DNA of 64,000 bases, from NCBI RefSeq assembly GCF_050107715.1, contig NZ_JBNILN010000001.1, positions 620,001 to 684,000 on the forward strand, in the 5' to 3' direction. The DNA comes from Metabacillus_B sp050107715. GTDB lineage: Bacteria > Bacillota > Bacilli > Bacillales > Bacillaceae. A model generated the notes under the pieces. The model had not been told where the DNA came from and searched no databases. It worked only from the letters and a program-made list of their open reading frames with translations. Of the stretch, positions 24,683-33,068 are shown piece after piece; position 1 is the first letter of the stretch; each line of letters opens with the position of its first letter. A program made the position numbers and the translations under genes.

Positions 24683-24831
24683 TTTTATCTGACTCCTTAT
24701 TTACCTTGTCTTTAAGGCTTTCCCAACTAGTCTACCACCGACTGTCCCTAAGTAAAAGCGGGGAACAGCAATAAGCTTTATCCACAAAATGTGGATAAAG
24801 CTTCATTTTCAGTGGATAAGTATGTTGATAA
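24624..24831. promoter_or_regulatory. Cluster of DnaA boxes at ywlC
   Basis: Four perfect 9-mers (TTATCCACA on one strand or the other) lie at 24624-24632, 24654-24662, 24778-24786 and 24790-24798. Near-matches lie at 24811-24819 (TTATCCACT) and 24823-24831 (TTATCAACA). The region covers the start of ywlC and its promoter. From memory, ywlC is one of the few chromosomal sites bound by DnaA outside oriC in B. subtilis, so this is probably a conserved DnaA-box cluster that controls ywlC or titrates DnaA. No replication genes are nearby, so it is not oriC. Confidence 0.8.
24773..24803. terminator. Perfect inverted repeat containing two DnaA boxes
   Basis: AAGCTTTATCCACA, AAA spacer, then TGTGGATAAAGCTT: 14-bp arms. 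It lies after ywlB on the minus strand and could fold as a weak terminator, but each arm contains a full DnaA box, which may be its main role. Confidence 0.5.
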
Positions 24832-24862
24832 AGTAATTTGACCTATATTTTTCATGAATTTT

Positions 24863-25306
24863 TCAGGTATTCTTAACCATAACGGCTGAGCCCTCTGCTG
24901 CAATGGATGTCTGGACATGCTTGGAATTCCGGAGCACTTCGGGAAGTTCTGTCTCCGCAGCCTGCTGAAATCCGATAAGTCTCAGGAATTCGATTGAGCC
25001 GGCGCCGCCTGCAATAAGATAATAATGTTTGAGCTTTTTTTTCCGGCCAACCTCATGAATGCTCTTAAAGAGCGATAGAATGTAAGCCTGGTCCAGCTTG
25101 TCCGATACAACTAAAGATCGAAGAAGCCCGATTTCGCCAAACACTTCAAGCCCGATGCAGGCGGCTACGTTGTGATCGGCATCTGTCATCATAACGAACT
25201 GGTCTATTTTTTCTTCTATTCCCGCAGCATTGGACCCCGCTGCTTCCACAAACTCTATCAAACGGCCGGCATCGGCTGCTTCCGCTAATTTGAGCTGATA
25301 AAACAT
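24863..25306 (-). CDS. ywlB: GNAT-like acetyltransferase YwlB
   Basis: 147 aa. The fold of an N-acetyltransferase is suggested by the order VVSDKLDQAYILSLF, YYLIAGGAGSIEFLRLIGFQ near the C-terminal half. Position between ywlC and spoIIR matches B. subtilis ywlB. Substrate unknown; an ArgA-like role has been suggested for relatives but is not shown here. Confidence 0.75.
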   Translation of the reverse strand: MFYQLKLAEAADAGRLIEFVEAAGSNAAGIEEKIDQFVMMTDADHNVAACIGLEVFGEIGLLRSLVVSDKLDQAYILSLFKSIHEVGRKKKLKHYYLIAGGAGSIEFLRLIGFQQAAETELPEVLRNSKHVQTSIAAEGSAVMVKNT

Positions 25307-25372
25307 CGTTCCACCCCATTGTCCTTTGTTACTCCCAATGTATGCGGAAAACTCTCAAATATGCGGAAAGGT

Positions 25373-26029
25373 TTATGAAAACAGCCCGCCCAGCCATTCA
25401 GCCAGAAAGAATTTCACTTCAGGCTCTGCATTTTCCCTGCTCTCTGACGTTACTTCGGCGAGCTTCTTCTCTTCCTGCTCTGCTTCTTTTTCCTGGGCTT
25501 CTACCGCCTCTCCGGTTGAAAAGTCCAGAAAGCATAGCGGAGGGAAAAGAACACACCACCAGTTCGCGCCTTCTCCATTCCCGAGGGTGATGAGGATCGC
25601 CTCATAGTCTCCTGCCGGATAAATGAACTCTCCGTACAGCTTTGTCGGGAAGTGGACGCTGCTGCCGTATTCTACTTGAATGCTTTGGCTGACTCCTTCT
25701 TTTTCCATCACTTTTTTGGCGATGCTCTCTACCGTTTCCATCTTAGAGCGGATCAATTCCCTCGCATCTTCAATAGAAGAAAGATCTTTTACCCATTTCG
25801 TAATCTCTTTGTTCACTTCATCTCTTATTTTCAATTTTAAAGCCTGATCCTGCGGTCCATCACTGTTTGCGAGGATTCTCAGGCGGATGGCCTCCTCCGG
25901 AATAACGACCGGTCCGTTCTGCTCTGCCGCCTCCGCTCTCTGGGCACCTGCCGGCTGCTGCTGCGTATTTAAAAGCGCTCCCGCTGTCATAATCAATAAA
26001 TAAATGATAGCCAATGTTTGTTTTTTCAT
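25373..26029 (-). CDS. spoIIR: Stage II sporulation protein R
   Basis: 218 aa. A signal sequence (MKKQTLAIIYLLIMTAGALL) is followed by the family block EEAIRLRILANSDGPQDQALK and the C-terminal GANWWCVLFPPLCFLDF. SpoIIR is secreted from the forespore and triggers SpoIIGA to process pro-sigma-E in the mother cell. A sigma-F-type promoter lies 29 bp upstream, as expected for early forespore expression. Confidence 0.95.
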   Translation of the reverse strand: MKKQTLAIIYLLIMTAGALLNTQQQPAGAQRAEAAEQNGPVVIPEEAIRLRILANSDGPQDQALKLKIRDEVNKEITKWVKDLSSIEDARELIRSKMETVESIAKKVMEKEGVSQSIQVEYGSSVHFPTKLYGEFIYPAGDYEAILITLGNGEGANWWCVLFPPLCFLDFSTGEAVEAQEKEAEQEEKKLAEVTSESRENAEPEVKFFLAEWLGGLFS

Positions 26030-26057
26030 TTCTCCTCAACCATCCCTTCTCTAGCAA

Positions 26058-26087
26058 CAGTATGGCCGGGAGAGAAAAAACCTAAAC
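26058..26087 (-). promoter_or_regulatory. Sigma-F promoter of spoIIR
   Basis: Minus strand: GTTTA (26083-26087), 15-bp spacer, GGCCATACTG (26058-26067). This fits GYWTA-N15-GGNNANAHTR at every position. spoIIR is a known sigma-F target. Confidence 0.8.
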
Positions 26088-26110
26088 ATGGAATTTCTAA
26101 AACTATGAAT

Positions 26111-26737
26111 CTATTCTTGTGAGAGTGACCGTATTTCCTTAAAAAGCTTTTTATAGTAGCCCGCTGCATGGGGAACGAACGCAGCTTTGCCGGCCCATTC
26201 CTCAAACGCCGTTCTCTTCCCTGAGATGTCTTCCCGAAAACCGGTGACGCGCACCCGGCTTCCGCCTCCGAGAATCATTTCTTCATAGTCAGCCAGGTTC
26301 GCTTTGACCACACCCGCCACTTCTTCCTTCTGCAGAGAAAATTCCCGGATAGGAGCTGCAGCCAAGTAAACATAGACATGGGCGAGCTCTTTATCGATGA
26401 TCTCCCCGCTTCCCCCGGTCCAGGGAATCACTCCGAGAGGATGCAATTCATGGAAACAAACGCTTAAGCCCAATTCTTCCTTCACTTCTCTAATCCCATC
26501 CGCCGCTGTCTCGCCGGCAAGCAGATGGCCGGCAGCGGTAATGTCGTAAAGCGAAGGATAGTCCTTTTTCAATGGGCTCCGAAGCTGAAAGTACAGATCG
26601 ATTCCGTCTTCAGACCGCTCCGCAATCCAGCAGTGGAACGTCTCATGCCAGAACCCCTTCTTATGAACTTCCTGCCTTGACGCCGTGCCAATCGGACGGC
26701 CCTTGACGTCAAAAATTCTCAGAAGCTCCTGATCCAT
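26111..26737 (-). CDS. NUDIX hydrolase, IPP-isomerase-like subgroup
   Basis: 208 aa. The Nudix box is complete: AGHLLAGETAADGI then REVKEELGL, with the catalytic Glu pair in REVKEELG. The N-terminus (FDVKGRPIGTASRQEVHKKG) and length match the YfcD/isopentenyl-diphosphate-isomerase-like group. It probably hydrolyses a nucleoside diphosphate derivative; the substrate is not readable. B. subtilis has ywkF at this position, not a Nudix gene. Confidence 0.88.
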   Translation of the reverse strand: MDQELLRIFDVKGRPIGTASRQEVHKKGFWHETFHCWIAERSEDGIDLYFQLRSPLKKDYPSLYDITAAGHLLAGETAADGIREVKEELGLSVCFHELHPLGVIPWTGGSGEIIDKELAHVYVYLAAAPIREFSLQKEEVAGVVKANLADYEEMILGGGSRVRVTGFREDISGKRTAFEEWAGKAAFVPHAAGYYKKLFKEIRSLSQE

Positions 26738-26761
26738 CTTCTTTCTCCTCCCCCGGCCCCT

Positions 26762-27610
26762 CTATATTTCCGCAAATACCATCCGATCTTTGCCATTGAT
26801 GTCCCAAACGACTTCAACTTTTGCTTCCGGAAAGGCTTTTCGCAGCAGATCCGCCACTGCTTCCCCCTGGCCTGCACCAATTTCAAAAGCAGCCAGTCCC
26901 GGCTTGCTCATAAGGGCCGGCATGCCGGCGCAGAGCCTCCGGTAGAAATCAAGCCCATCTTTTCCCCCTGCGAGCGCCCTTACCGGTTCATGATCCTTCA
27001 CCACTTCTGACAGCTTTACAATGTCTTCGTCCGGTATGTAAGGAGGGTTGGAAACGATAAGATCAAACGTCTGGCCAAAAAGCGGCTCAAGCAGATCGCC
27101 ATGAAGGAACTGGACATCTGCTCCGTTTGCAGCGGCATTCCTGGCCGCCACTTCCAGTGATTGCTCAGCGATATCTGTTCCGGTCACGGTCAAATTTTTC
27201 AATTCCAGGGCGAGCGTGATGGCAATGGCCCCTGACCCGGTTCCGATATCTGCCGCAGCCAGCGGCTTATCTTCCGGCAGATGGGATTGAACTCTTTTTT
27301 TTAAGCCCTCAATCAATTCCTCTGTTTCGGGTCTTGGAATCAGTACTTCCTTATTTACTTCGAACTTTCGTCCGTAAAATTCTTCATATCCGGTTAAGTG
27401 CTGAACCGGAACACCTTCTGAATGCTTTTTCACATCCGATTGAAAGGCTTCCAGTATATCTCCGCTGACTTCCATGCGAAAATTAGCCAGCAGCGAGGAC
27501 CTGTTCATCTGAAGGTGGTGCCTTAACAGCCATTCCCCCGCATTTTCATCCCTGCCCGCATCCGTTAAAAAAAGAGAAGCCCATTTAAGGGCTTCAAATA
27601 CAGTTGTCAT
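26762..27610 (-). CDS. prmC: Peptide chain release factor N5-glutamine methyltransferase
   Basis: 282 aa from the ATG at 27610; a TTG codon just before it is possible. The SAM-binding motif ADIGTGSGAIAITLAL and the catalytic NPPY (VSNPPYIPDED) are present. PrmC methylates the GGQ glutamine of release factors. Its ATG overlaps the prfA stop by one base, so translation is coupled with its substrate gene. Confidence 0.96.
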   Translation of the reverse strand: MTTVFEALKWASLFLTDAGRDENAGEWLLRHHLQMNRSSLLANFRMEVSGDILEAFQSDVKKHSEGVPVQHLTGYEEFYGRKFEVNKEVLIPRPETEELIEGLKKRVQSHLPEDKPLAAADIGTGSGAIAITLALELKNLTVTGTDIAEQSLEVAARNAAANGADVQFLHGDLLEPLFGQTFDLIVSNPPYIPDEDIVKLSEVVKDHEPVRALAGGKDGLDFYRRLCAGMPALMSKPGLAAFEIGAGQGEAVADLLRKAFPEAKVEVVWDINGKDRMVFAEI

Positions 27611-28689
27611 CAAATATCCGCCTGTTCCAGCCTGCTGGACTGATCCTCAACGATGAGAGCTTCGATGACTTCATCAAGCTTTCCTTCAAGGATTTGGTCA
27701 AGCTTTTGAATGGTCAGACCGATGCGGTGGTCTGTGACACGGTTTTGAGGAAAATTATAGGTGCGGATCCGTTCAGAACGGTCCCCGGAGCCTACGGCAA
27801 GCTTTCGGTTTTGATCGTACTCAGCCTGGGCTTCACGCTGGAATTTATCATAGACGCGGGCACGCAGTACCTTCATCGCCTTTTCTTTGTTTTTAATCTG
27901 GGATTTTTCATCCTGGCAGCTTACAACGGTCATCGTCGGAAGGTGAGTCAAACGAACCGCTGACATGGTTGTATTGACACTTTGCCCTCCTGGTCCGCTT
28001 GAAGCAAACGTGTCGACACGAATATCCTTTTCATGGATCTCCACTTCGACTTCCTCTGCTTCAGGCAGGCACGCAACCGTAGCGGTTGATGTATGGATCC
28101 GCCCGCCGGATTCTGTTTCAGGCACCCGCTGTACACGGTGTGCACCGTTTTCAAACTTCATTTTGGAATAAGCGCCCTTACCGGTGAGCATAAAGATAAT
28201 TTCTTTATAGCCGCCTACCCCTGTTGAGTTCGCTTCCATTACTTCCGTTTTCCAGCCCTGAGCCTCCGCAAAACGGCTGTACATCCGGTATAAGTCTCCT
28301 GCGAACAGAGCCGCTTCATCCCCGCCGGCTGCACCCCGAATCTCCATGATTACGTTCTTATCATCATTCGGATCCTTCGGAACGAGCAGGAGCTTCAATT
28401 TGTCATTGAGCGCCGTTTCCTGTTCCTGAAGCTCGGACAGCTCTTCTTTAACCATTTCGCGCATATCTGCATCAAGCTTTTCATCAAGCATCGCTTTCGC
28501 ATCCGCTATTTGCTCTCTTACCGCTTTGTATTCTCTGTATGCTTCCACTGTATCAGACAGATCAGACTGTTCTTTTGAATATTCTCTCAGCTTTTTGGTG
28601 TCACTGATAATATCAGGATCCATCAGGAGCTGATTTAATTTTTCATAACGTTCTTCAACCGCTTGCAAACGATCTAACACGTTCTTCAC
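27610..28689 (-). CDS. prfA: Peptide chain release factor 1
   Basis: 359 aa. The peptidyl-transferase motif GGQ lies in FASSGPGGQSVNTT; the stop-codon recognition region follows the RGAAGGDEAALFAGDL block. RF1 terminates translation at UAA and UAG. It is first in the prfA-prmC operon and has a near-consensus promoter. Confidence 0.98.
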   Translation of the reverse strand: MKNVLDRLQAVEERYEKLNQLLMDPDIISDTKKLREYSKEQSDLSDTVEAYREYKAVREQIADAKAMLDEKLDADMREMVKEELSELQEQETALNDKLKLLLVPKDPNDDKNVIMEIRGAAGGDEAALFAGDLYRMYSRFAEAQGWKTEVMEANSTGVGGYKEIIFMLTGKGAYSKMKFENGAHRVQRVPETESGGRIHTSTATVACLPEAEEVEVEIHEKDIRVDTFASSGPGGQSVNTTMSAVRLTHLPTMTVVSCQDEKSQIKNKEKAMKVLRARVYDKFQREAQAEYDQNRKLAVGSGDRSERIRTYNFPQNRVTDHRIGLTIQKLDQILEGKLDEVIEALIVEDQSSRLEQADI

Positions 28690-29034
28690 CTCTGGAGTTT
28701 CCTAGCTAATACATTCAGCCGGTCTAATTTTAACCCCCGCACTGGATGAACCGTAAAACCGCCTCTTTATAGCGTGGCGATGCGTTCAGCTGCAGGGAGA
28801 CGAAATGAACCCCCATAGCTGGAAGTCTCATTTTATCCATAACATTCTAATTATAGTACAGGAAGGGCAAACAATCAAAAGCAATTTCATATGGTAAAGT
28901 ATAGAGAGAAAACAAGGGAACGCGGCTGATGACAGGATTGCTGCAGCCATTTTACTCATCGCTGCTCATTTCATCACCGCTTTTATAACGGCGGTTCTTA
29001 TTGCCGGAAAAATGATCATAAAGGGGAGCTGGAC
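28690..29034. other. Divergent intergenic region between prfA and the 29035 gene
   Basis: It holds the prfA promoter. A stretch near 28930-29020 reads as a hydrophobic peptide without a start codon and may be a decayed membrane gene; not annotated as a gene. Confidence 0.4.
28850..28878 (-). promoter_or_regulatory. Promoter of prfA-prmC
   Basis: Minus strand: TTGATT (28873-28878), 17-bp spacer, TATAAT (28850-28855). Well-formed sigma-A promoter in the 345-bp gap before prfA, with a ~160-nt leader. Confidence 0.6.
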
Positions 29035-29370
29035 ATGTCATTTAAAAGTCTTTACATTTATCTTGTGCTGTTCGCGACACTGATGATGTCAATTGGAGGC
29101 TCAGTCGGGGTCTTTATGTCCGCAGCAGACTATGTTTCCCCTCCCTCCTATTACCAAAGCTTCAGCGACTTTAAAACCATGAAGCAGGAAGATCCGCAAA
29201 ACACGCGATCCGAGGCGGAAATCCGCAAGCAATACGAAGAAGCTGAAGAGAACGAAAAACAGCGGGCCCGGAGCCATGCGTTAAACGGCATCATAAAAAG
29301 TCTTGGATGGATTGTCATTCCATATCCAGTCTTTCTATATTTCCAGCGCCAAGTCCGCAAAAAAGAATAA
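29035..29370 (+). CDS. Two-helix membrane protein of unknown function
   Basis: 111 aa. Two hydrophobic segments (about residues 7-31 and 88-103) flank a soluble acidic loop rich in Glu, Gln and Lys. GGGGAG RBS before the ATG. It shares the strand with ywkD 12 bp downstream, so they are probably one transcript. No recognised family. Confidence 0.65.
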   Translation: MSFKSLYIYLVLFATLMMSIGGSVGVFMSAADYVSPPSYYQSFSDFKTMKQEDPQNTRSEAEIRKQYEEAEENEKQRARSHALNGIIKSLGWIVIPYPVFLYFQRQVRKKE

Positions 29371-29382
29371 AAGGAGATTCGT

Positions 29383-29766
29383 ATGCTGACCAATATCCAT
29401 CATATCGCCATTATTTGCTCTAACTATGAACGTTCCAAAGCTTTTTATATTGATATTCTCGGCTGCCGGGTCATCCAGGAAACCTTCCGGGAAGAGAGAA
29501 ATTCTTACAAACTCGATCTCAGCGTAGGCAGCAGCGGGCAAATTGAACTGTTCTCTTTTCCAGATCCGCCTCCCCGCCCGACTCAGCCTGAAGCACAGGG
29601 CTTGAGGCACCTCGCCTTCTCCACAGACAACCTGGACGAAGCAGTAAGAAAACTTGCCGGGTACGGGGTTGAATGTGAACCGGTCCGGATGGATGAGCTC
29701 ACCGGAAAACGATTCACCTTCTTCAAAGATCCGGATGACTTGCCACTCGAGCTTTACGAAAGCTAA
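29383..29766 (+). CDS. ywkD: VOC/glyoxalase family protein YwkD
   Basis: 127 aa, one vicinal-oxygen-chelate domain. IHHIAIICSNYERSKAFY opens with the metal-ligand His; the C-terminal FKDPDDLPLELYE supplies the metal-ligand Glu. It resembles the SMU1112c/YaeR group, a possible lyase or small-molecule isomerase. The position before racA matches B. subtilis ywkD. RBS AAAGGAG. Confidence 0.85.
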   Translation: MLTNIHHIAIICSNYERSKAFYIDILGCRVIQETFREERNSYKLDLSVGSSGQIELFSFPDPPPRPTQPEAQGLRHLAFSTDNLDEAVRKLAGYGVECEPVRMDELTGKRFTFFKDPDDLPLELYES

Positions 29767-29887
29767 TTCGACAATCATTCCCGCATTCCCACTACCTTTG
29801 CCGAACAGGTTCTTCTTTTGTCTACCGGAAAGGAGAAAGGGGAAAAGAAGCGAATTCCTTCTTATCAATAGATAGGGGGAATGTCTG

Positions 29888-30403
29888 ATGAACACTGCCG
29901 CCGTTGCTAAAGAGCTTGGGGTTTCTACGAAAACTGTACAGCGCTGGGTAAAACAGCTGGAGCTGCCAATGGAGCGCAACGAGCTTGGACACTATCATTT
30001 CCGGGAAGAGGATCTAAATACATTGAAAGGCGTAAAGGAACAGCTTCACAGCGGTGTCCTCCTTCAGGATATTAAAGCAGAAACCGCACCGCACGCTGCC
30101 CCTCCCGAAGCCGAAGCAGTCCCCGTTTCAAACAGTGCCGGCCCCCGGGCTGCCGAGCTTGAAGACCGCCTGAACCTGATGGAGCAAAAATTAAACCATA
30201 AAGCAGATGCCGTCGTTTCCTACCAGCTTCTCCAGCACCGCAGAGAGATGGAGGAACTGAATAAAAAGATCCATAAACTCGAGCAAACGATTGATATCCT
30301 CTTTGCCCAGCTTCCCGAAGCCAATCTGGAGCCCGTCCTCATGTTCGAAAATCAAAAGCTGAATAAACGCAAAGGGCTGCTGAAGTCGATCTTTAGTTTG
30401 TAG
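29888..30403 (+). CDS. racA: Chromosome-anchoring protein RacA
   Basis: 171 aa. MerR-type helix-turn-helix at the N-terminus (TAAVAKELGVSTKTVQRWVKQ, ending near residue 60), an Ala/Pro-rich linker, then a coiled coil (about 95-145) and a short basic tail ending FSL. RacA attaches the origin region to the cell pole at sporulation by binding DNA and DivIVA. Position next to ywkD matches B. subtilis. Confidence 0.88.
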   Translation: MNTAAVAKELGVSTKTVQRWVKQLELPMERNELGHYHFREEDLNTLKGVKEQLHSGVLLQDIKAETAPHAAPPEAEAVPVSNSAGPRAAELEDRLNLMEQKLNHKADAVVSYQLLQHRREMEELNKKIHKLEQTIDILFAQLPEANLEPVLMFENQKLNKRKGLLKSIFSL

Positions 30404-30973
30404 GGTTGGGGTTTGGCGGGGATTTTGGTGTTTGACGGATGGAGTTTGGTGTTGGTGCCTGAGCTTTAGTATAGCAGGGGGAAAGCGGGGACTGGCCAAG
30501 GTGCCAGTCCCCTGCTGCTTCACCGCAGTGAGGGACAGAGACCCGCGTCTCAAACCCGCTGCGGGGCAAGCGATTGGCGAGACGGTGCCGGAGCTTTAGT
30601 GCTTTAGCAGAGTTGGGGTCAGGCACAGGGCCTGACCCGACATGCTTCACCGCAAGCGGGGACAGAGACCTGCGTCTCAAACCCACTGCGGGGCAAGCGA
30701 TTGGCGAGACGGTGCCGGAGCTTTAGTGCTTTAGCGGAGTTGGGGTCAGGCGCCTTTCCCCGCTATTATTCCAGCAGCGGTCCTCTTGAGGTGGTTGGCG
30801 AGAGCCATACCTGGCCTGTGCCGCGATATGGCACAGGGCCTGACCCCACATGCTTCACCGCAAGCGGGGACAGAGACCCGCGTCTCAAACCCACTGCGGG
30901 GCAAGCGATTGGCGAGACGGTGCCGGAGCTTTAGTGCTTTAGCGAAGTTGGGGTCAGGCGCCTTTCCCCGCTA
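30404..30973. repeat. Repeat block R1: dispersed hairpin repeat with a 208-bp tandem duplication
   Basis: Lies between convergent racA and the AIM24 gene. The ~40-bp core (contains CTTTAGTGCTTTAGC) occurs at 30584-30624, 30711-30751 and 30919-30959, with a degenerate copy at 30454-30481. Hairpins: GGGGACTGGC/GCCAGTCCCC (30487-30512) and GGGTCAGGC/GCCTGACCC (30616-30638). The segment 30622-30829 is repeated at 30830-31037 with a period of exactly 208 bp, and the second copy runs into the end of the AIM24 gene. The left edge is G/T-rich. Confidence 0.9.
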
Positions 30974-31753
30974 TTATCCCAGCAGCGGTCCTCTTGAGGT
31001 GGTTGGCGAAAGCCATACCTGGCCGGTGCCGCGGAAGGTCTGCAAGTATCCTTCCCCGCTTGTGGCTGAACCGATGATGCCTTTGGCGGAGCGTTCCACG
31101 GTAAATTGGATGCCGCCCGTTCTTAAGATGGCAAAGTTCCCGTCTACTTTAAGGGTGTCGTTATTCAAGTCCACTTTTACGACAGCGTTTGCTGGCACCG
31201 GGCTGCTTAATACAATAATTCCTGAGCCGGTCAGCTTCGTCTGAAATAGGCCTTCTCCTCCTCTTGCTGCCGATGAGAGGTTCTTCATGGACTCAATGCC
31301 CACCTCCACCGTCGATTCACAGCAATAGAACATGCCTCTGTCGACGATGATGGAATCGCTGTCGATTTCAAGCATCAGAAAATGGCCGAAGCTCGGTTCG
31401 AGGAAAATGTCACCTGAGCCCTTGTATTTTGGTTTAACCCCTGATTCGTTTGTCAGGACATTGCTTGCGAATTTTTTCATCATGCCTTTTGCCCCGCCAA
31501 GAGAGTTGTCCATTTCGATGCTGCCGAGCATGTAGTGGAGGGCGCCGGCTTCTGTCGTAATGCTGCCGTTTCTCAGTTCGATGGCGATCTGGCGAAGCCC
31601 CATGCCAAGCTTCTTCGCGTAGTACATATCTGTGGGAGAGGTCAGATAGGTGCTTCCATTCAGGTCATTAAACTCCACAATCTTAAATGTGGCATTCTGT
31701 GTTTCCAGCTGCTCAATTACACTGTAGACTTCCTGGTTATTTTGGACAATCAC
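30974..31753 (-). CDS. AIM24 family protein
   Basis: 259 aa, beta-rich. Blocks such as GSIEMDNSLGGAKGMMKKF, SAARGGEGLFQTKLTGSG and FRGTGQVWLSPTTSR are typical of the AIM24 / TIGR00266-related family found widely in bacteria, a trefoil-like beta fold. Function in bacteria is not established. Its last ~20 codons are duplicated 208 bp downstream in block R1. Not at this site in B. subtilis. Confidence 0.85.
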   Translation of the reverse strand: MIVQNNQEVYSVIEQLETQNATFKIVEFNDLNGSTYLTSPTDMYYAKKLGMGLRQIAIELRNGSITTEAGALHYMLGSIEMDNSLGGAKGMMKKFASNVLTNESGVKPKYKGSGDIFLEPSFGHFLMLEIDSDSIIVDRGMFYCCESTVEVGIESMKNLSSAARGGEGLFQTKLTGSGIIVLSSPVPANAVVKVDLNNDTLKVDGNFAILRTGGIQFTVERSAKGIIGSATSGEGYLQTFRGTGQVWLSPTTSRGPLLG

Positions 31754-32240
31754 GGCTTCTCCTCCTATGTAAGTGTTTCAATTTAATCGTACCACATTTT
31801 GGATAAAGCTGTATAAATGACCTTGGCGGCTTAACAGGCATGAAAAGGGGTTTCTTCAGTTGTGAAGGCGGTATTACCTCCGTCCCCCGTTTCGGTAAAG
31901 GATCGGGGGACGGAGACAGGAACTGTTTACCCTTACTCCCACAACGCTTTTGAGCCCAGGGGGACAGAGCATGTTCAGTTGACATAATTGGGGACGGAGG
32001 CTGCCTCCGTCCCCTTTTTTCCGCCCGAATGGGGACGGAGAAGAGGCCGGCTAAACCTTTGCGCAGTAAGGGGTTAAGAGAGCGGGGCCGGAGGTTTAAC
32101 GCTTTAGCAGAGCGGGGGTCGGAGGCCATTGCATCCGCTGTACGCCCTAGCATATCTTTAGAGGTTTTATCGCTTTAGCATAGCGGGGGTCGGAGGCAAC
32201 ACGGGGGAGTACGCATTCAAAAACTAAACTAAATCCTTAC
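31754..32240. repeat. Repeat block R2: composite hairpin element
   Basis: No gene supported. Contains hairpin 1 CTCCGTCCCCCG/CGGGGGACGGAG (31878-31915), hairpin 2 GGGGACGGAGGC/GCCTCCGTCCCC with six T (31990-32020), another GGGGACGGAG (32031-32040), and two core copies at 32084-32126 and 32161-32197. Hairpin 2 would work as an intrinsic terminator on the plus strand. The layout from 31876 to 32126 matches block R3 piece by piece in the same orientation. Confidence 0.88.
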
Positions 32241-32250
32241 CAGAGCGCAA

Positions 32251-32284
32251 AAAAAATGCACAGATCATGATCTGTGCATTTTTT
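32251..32284 (-). terminator. Terminator after tdk
   Basis: A perfect 34-bp palindrome (AAAAAATGCACAGATC joined to its complement), with T runs at both ends. It is active in either direction and lies 23 bp after the tdk stop. Confidence 0.9.
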
Positions 32285-32306
32285 GCTTTGGTAAGGAAGG
32301 CTTCGC

Positions 32307-32924
32307 TTAATTATGCGAAGCTTCACTTTCTTCTTTTTTAAAAGCCGGCTTGCCCGGCACCTCGTGATGGTGGCGACAGCGCGGTTCGTAGGATTCGCTT
32401 GCTCCGACAAGAATGATGGGGTCCTGGTAGGCGGCTGGTTTGCCGTCAATGAGACGCTGTGTCCGGCTCGCGGGCGATCCGCAGACGGAACAGACGGCCT
32501 GGAGCTTCGTAACGGTCTCCGCAACGGCCATCAGGTCCGGCATGATGCCGAATGGCTCTCCGCGGAAATCCTGATCAAGTCCTGCTGCGATTACACGGTG
32601 GCCCCTGTCTGCAAGGGTTGTTACGACTTCCATTATGCCGGCGTCAAAAAACTGAATCTCATCAATGGCCACCACGTCCGTGTCTTCGTCGACCATGTTC
32701 AGAACGTCAGCTGAAGAAGGGACAGGGGAACAAATAATGGTGGTTCCATTATGGGATACGACTTCTTTCTCACTGTATCGGTTATCAATCGATGGCTTAA
32801 AAACGAGAACGTTTTGTTTCGCATATTGTGCGCGCCGCACTCTGCGGATCAGTTCTTCTGATTTTCCCGAAAACATGCTTCCGCATATGATTTCGAGCCA
32901 GCCGCTGAATTTCATCACATACAT
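32307..32924 (-). CDS. tdk: Thymidine kinase
   Basis: 205 aa from the ATG at 32924 (MYVMKFSGWLEIICGSMFSG); a further in-frame ATG at 32945 lies before the GGGAGAGG RBS. P-loop GSMFSGKSEELIRR, DEIQFF and the structural zinc Cys residues (CSVCGSPASRTQ...CRHHH) are present. It phosphorylates thymidine and deoxyuridine in salvage. Length as in B. subtilis. Confidence 0.95.
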   Translation of the reverse strand: MYVMKFSGWLEIICGSMFSGKSEELIRRVRRAQYAKQNVLVFKPSIDNRYSEKEVVSHNGTTIICSPVPSSADVLNMVDEDTDVVAIDEIQFFDAGIMEVVTTLADRGHRVIAAGLDQDFRGEPFGIMPDLMAVAETVTKLQAVCSVCGSPASRTQRLIDGKPAAYQDPIILVGASESYEPRCRHHHEVPGKPAFKKEESEASHN

Positions 32925-33018
32925 GCAAACGGCCTCTCCCTTCATTTGGCTGCTAGGCTGCCAAAACGCGGCACAGCCTTTTTCTCCGGTGCTTTTCCTT
33001 TGTTATTCTAAGCTGCAA

Positions 33019-33062
33019 GACCGTTTTACATGCCAATAGTCCCTATGTAAAACGTCTTTTTT
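33019..33062. other. Hairpin in the tdk leader region
   Basis: GACC-GTTTTACAT (33019-33031) and ATGTAAAAC-GTC (33045-33056) pair with one bulged C; TTTTTT follows on the plus strand. There is no plus-strand gene nearby. On the minus strand it lies in the 5' region of tdk, between tdk and the rpmE terminator, and its role is unclear. Confidence 0.4.
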
Positions 33063-33068
33063 CGTGAA

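Noticed and set aside
24624..24831. Chromosomal origin of replication (oriC)
   Set aside because: DnaA boxes are dense, but dnaA, dnaN, rpmH and a DnaA-trio/AT-rich unwinding region are absent; a secondary DnaA-box cluster fits better.
30393..30934. Several overlapping frames on both strands in repeat block R1
   Set aside because: They follow the DNA repeats and hairpins, overlap each other and have no recognisable protein or RBS.
30404..30973. Repeat block R1 as a CRISPR array
   Set aside because: Units are of irregular length with no regularly spaced unique spacers, and no cas genes are present.
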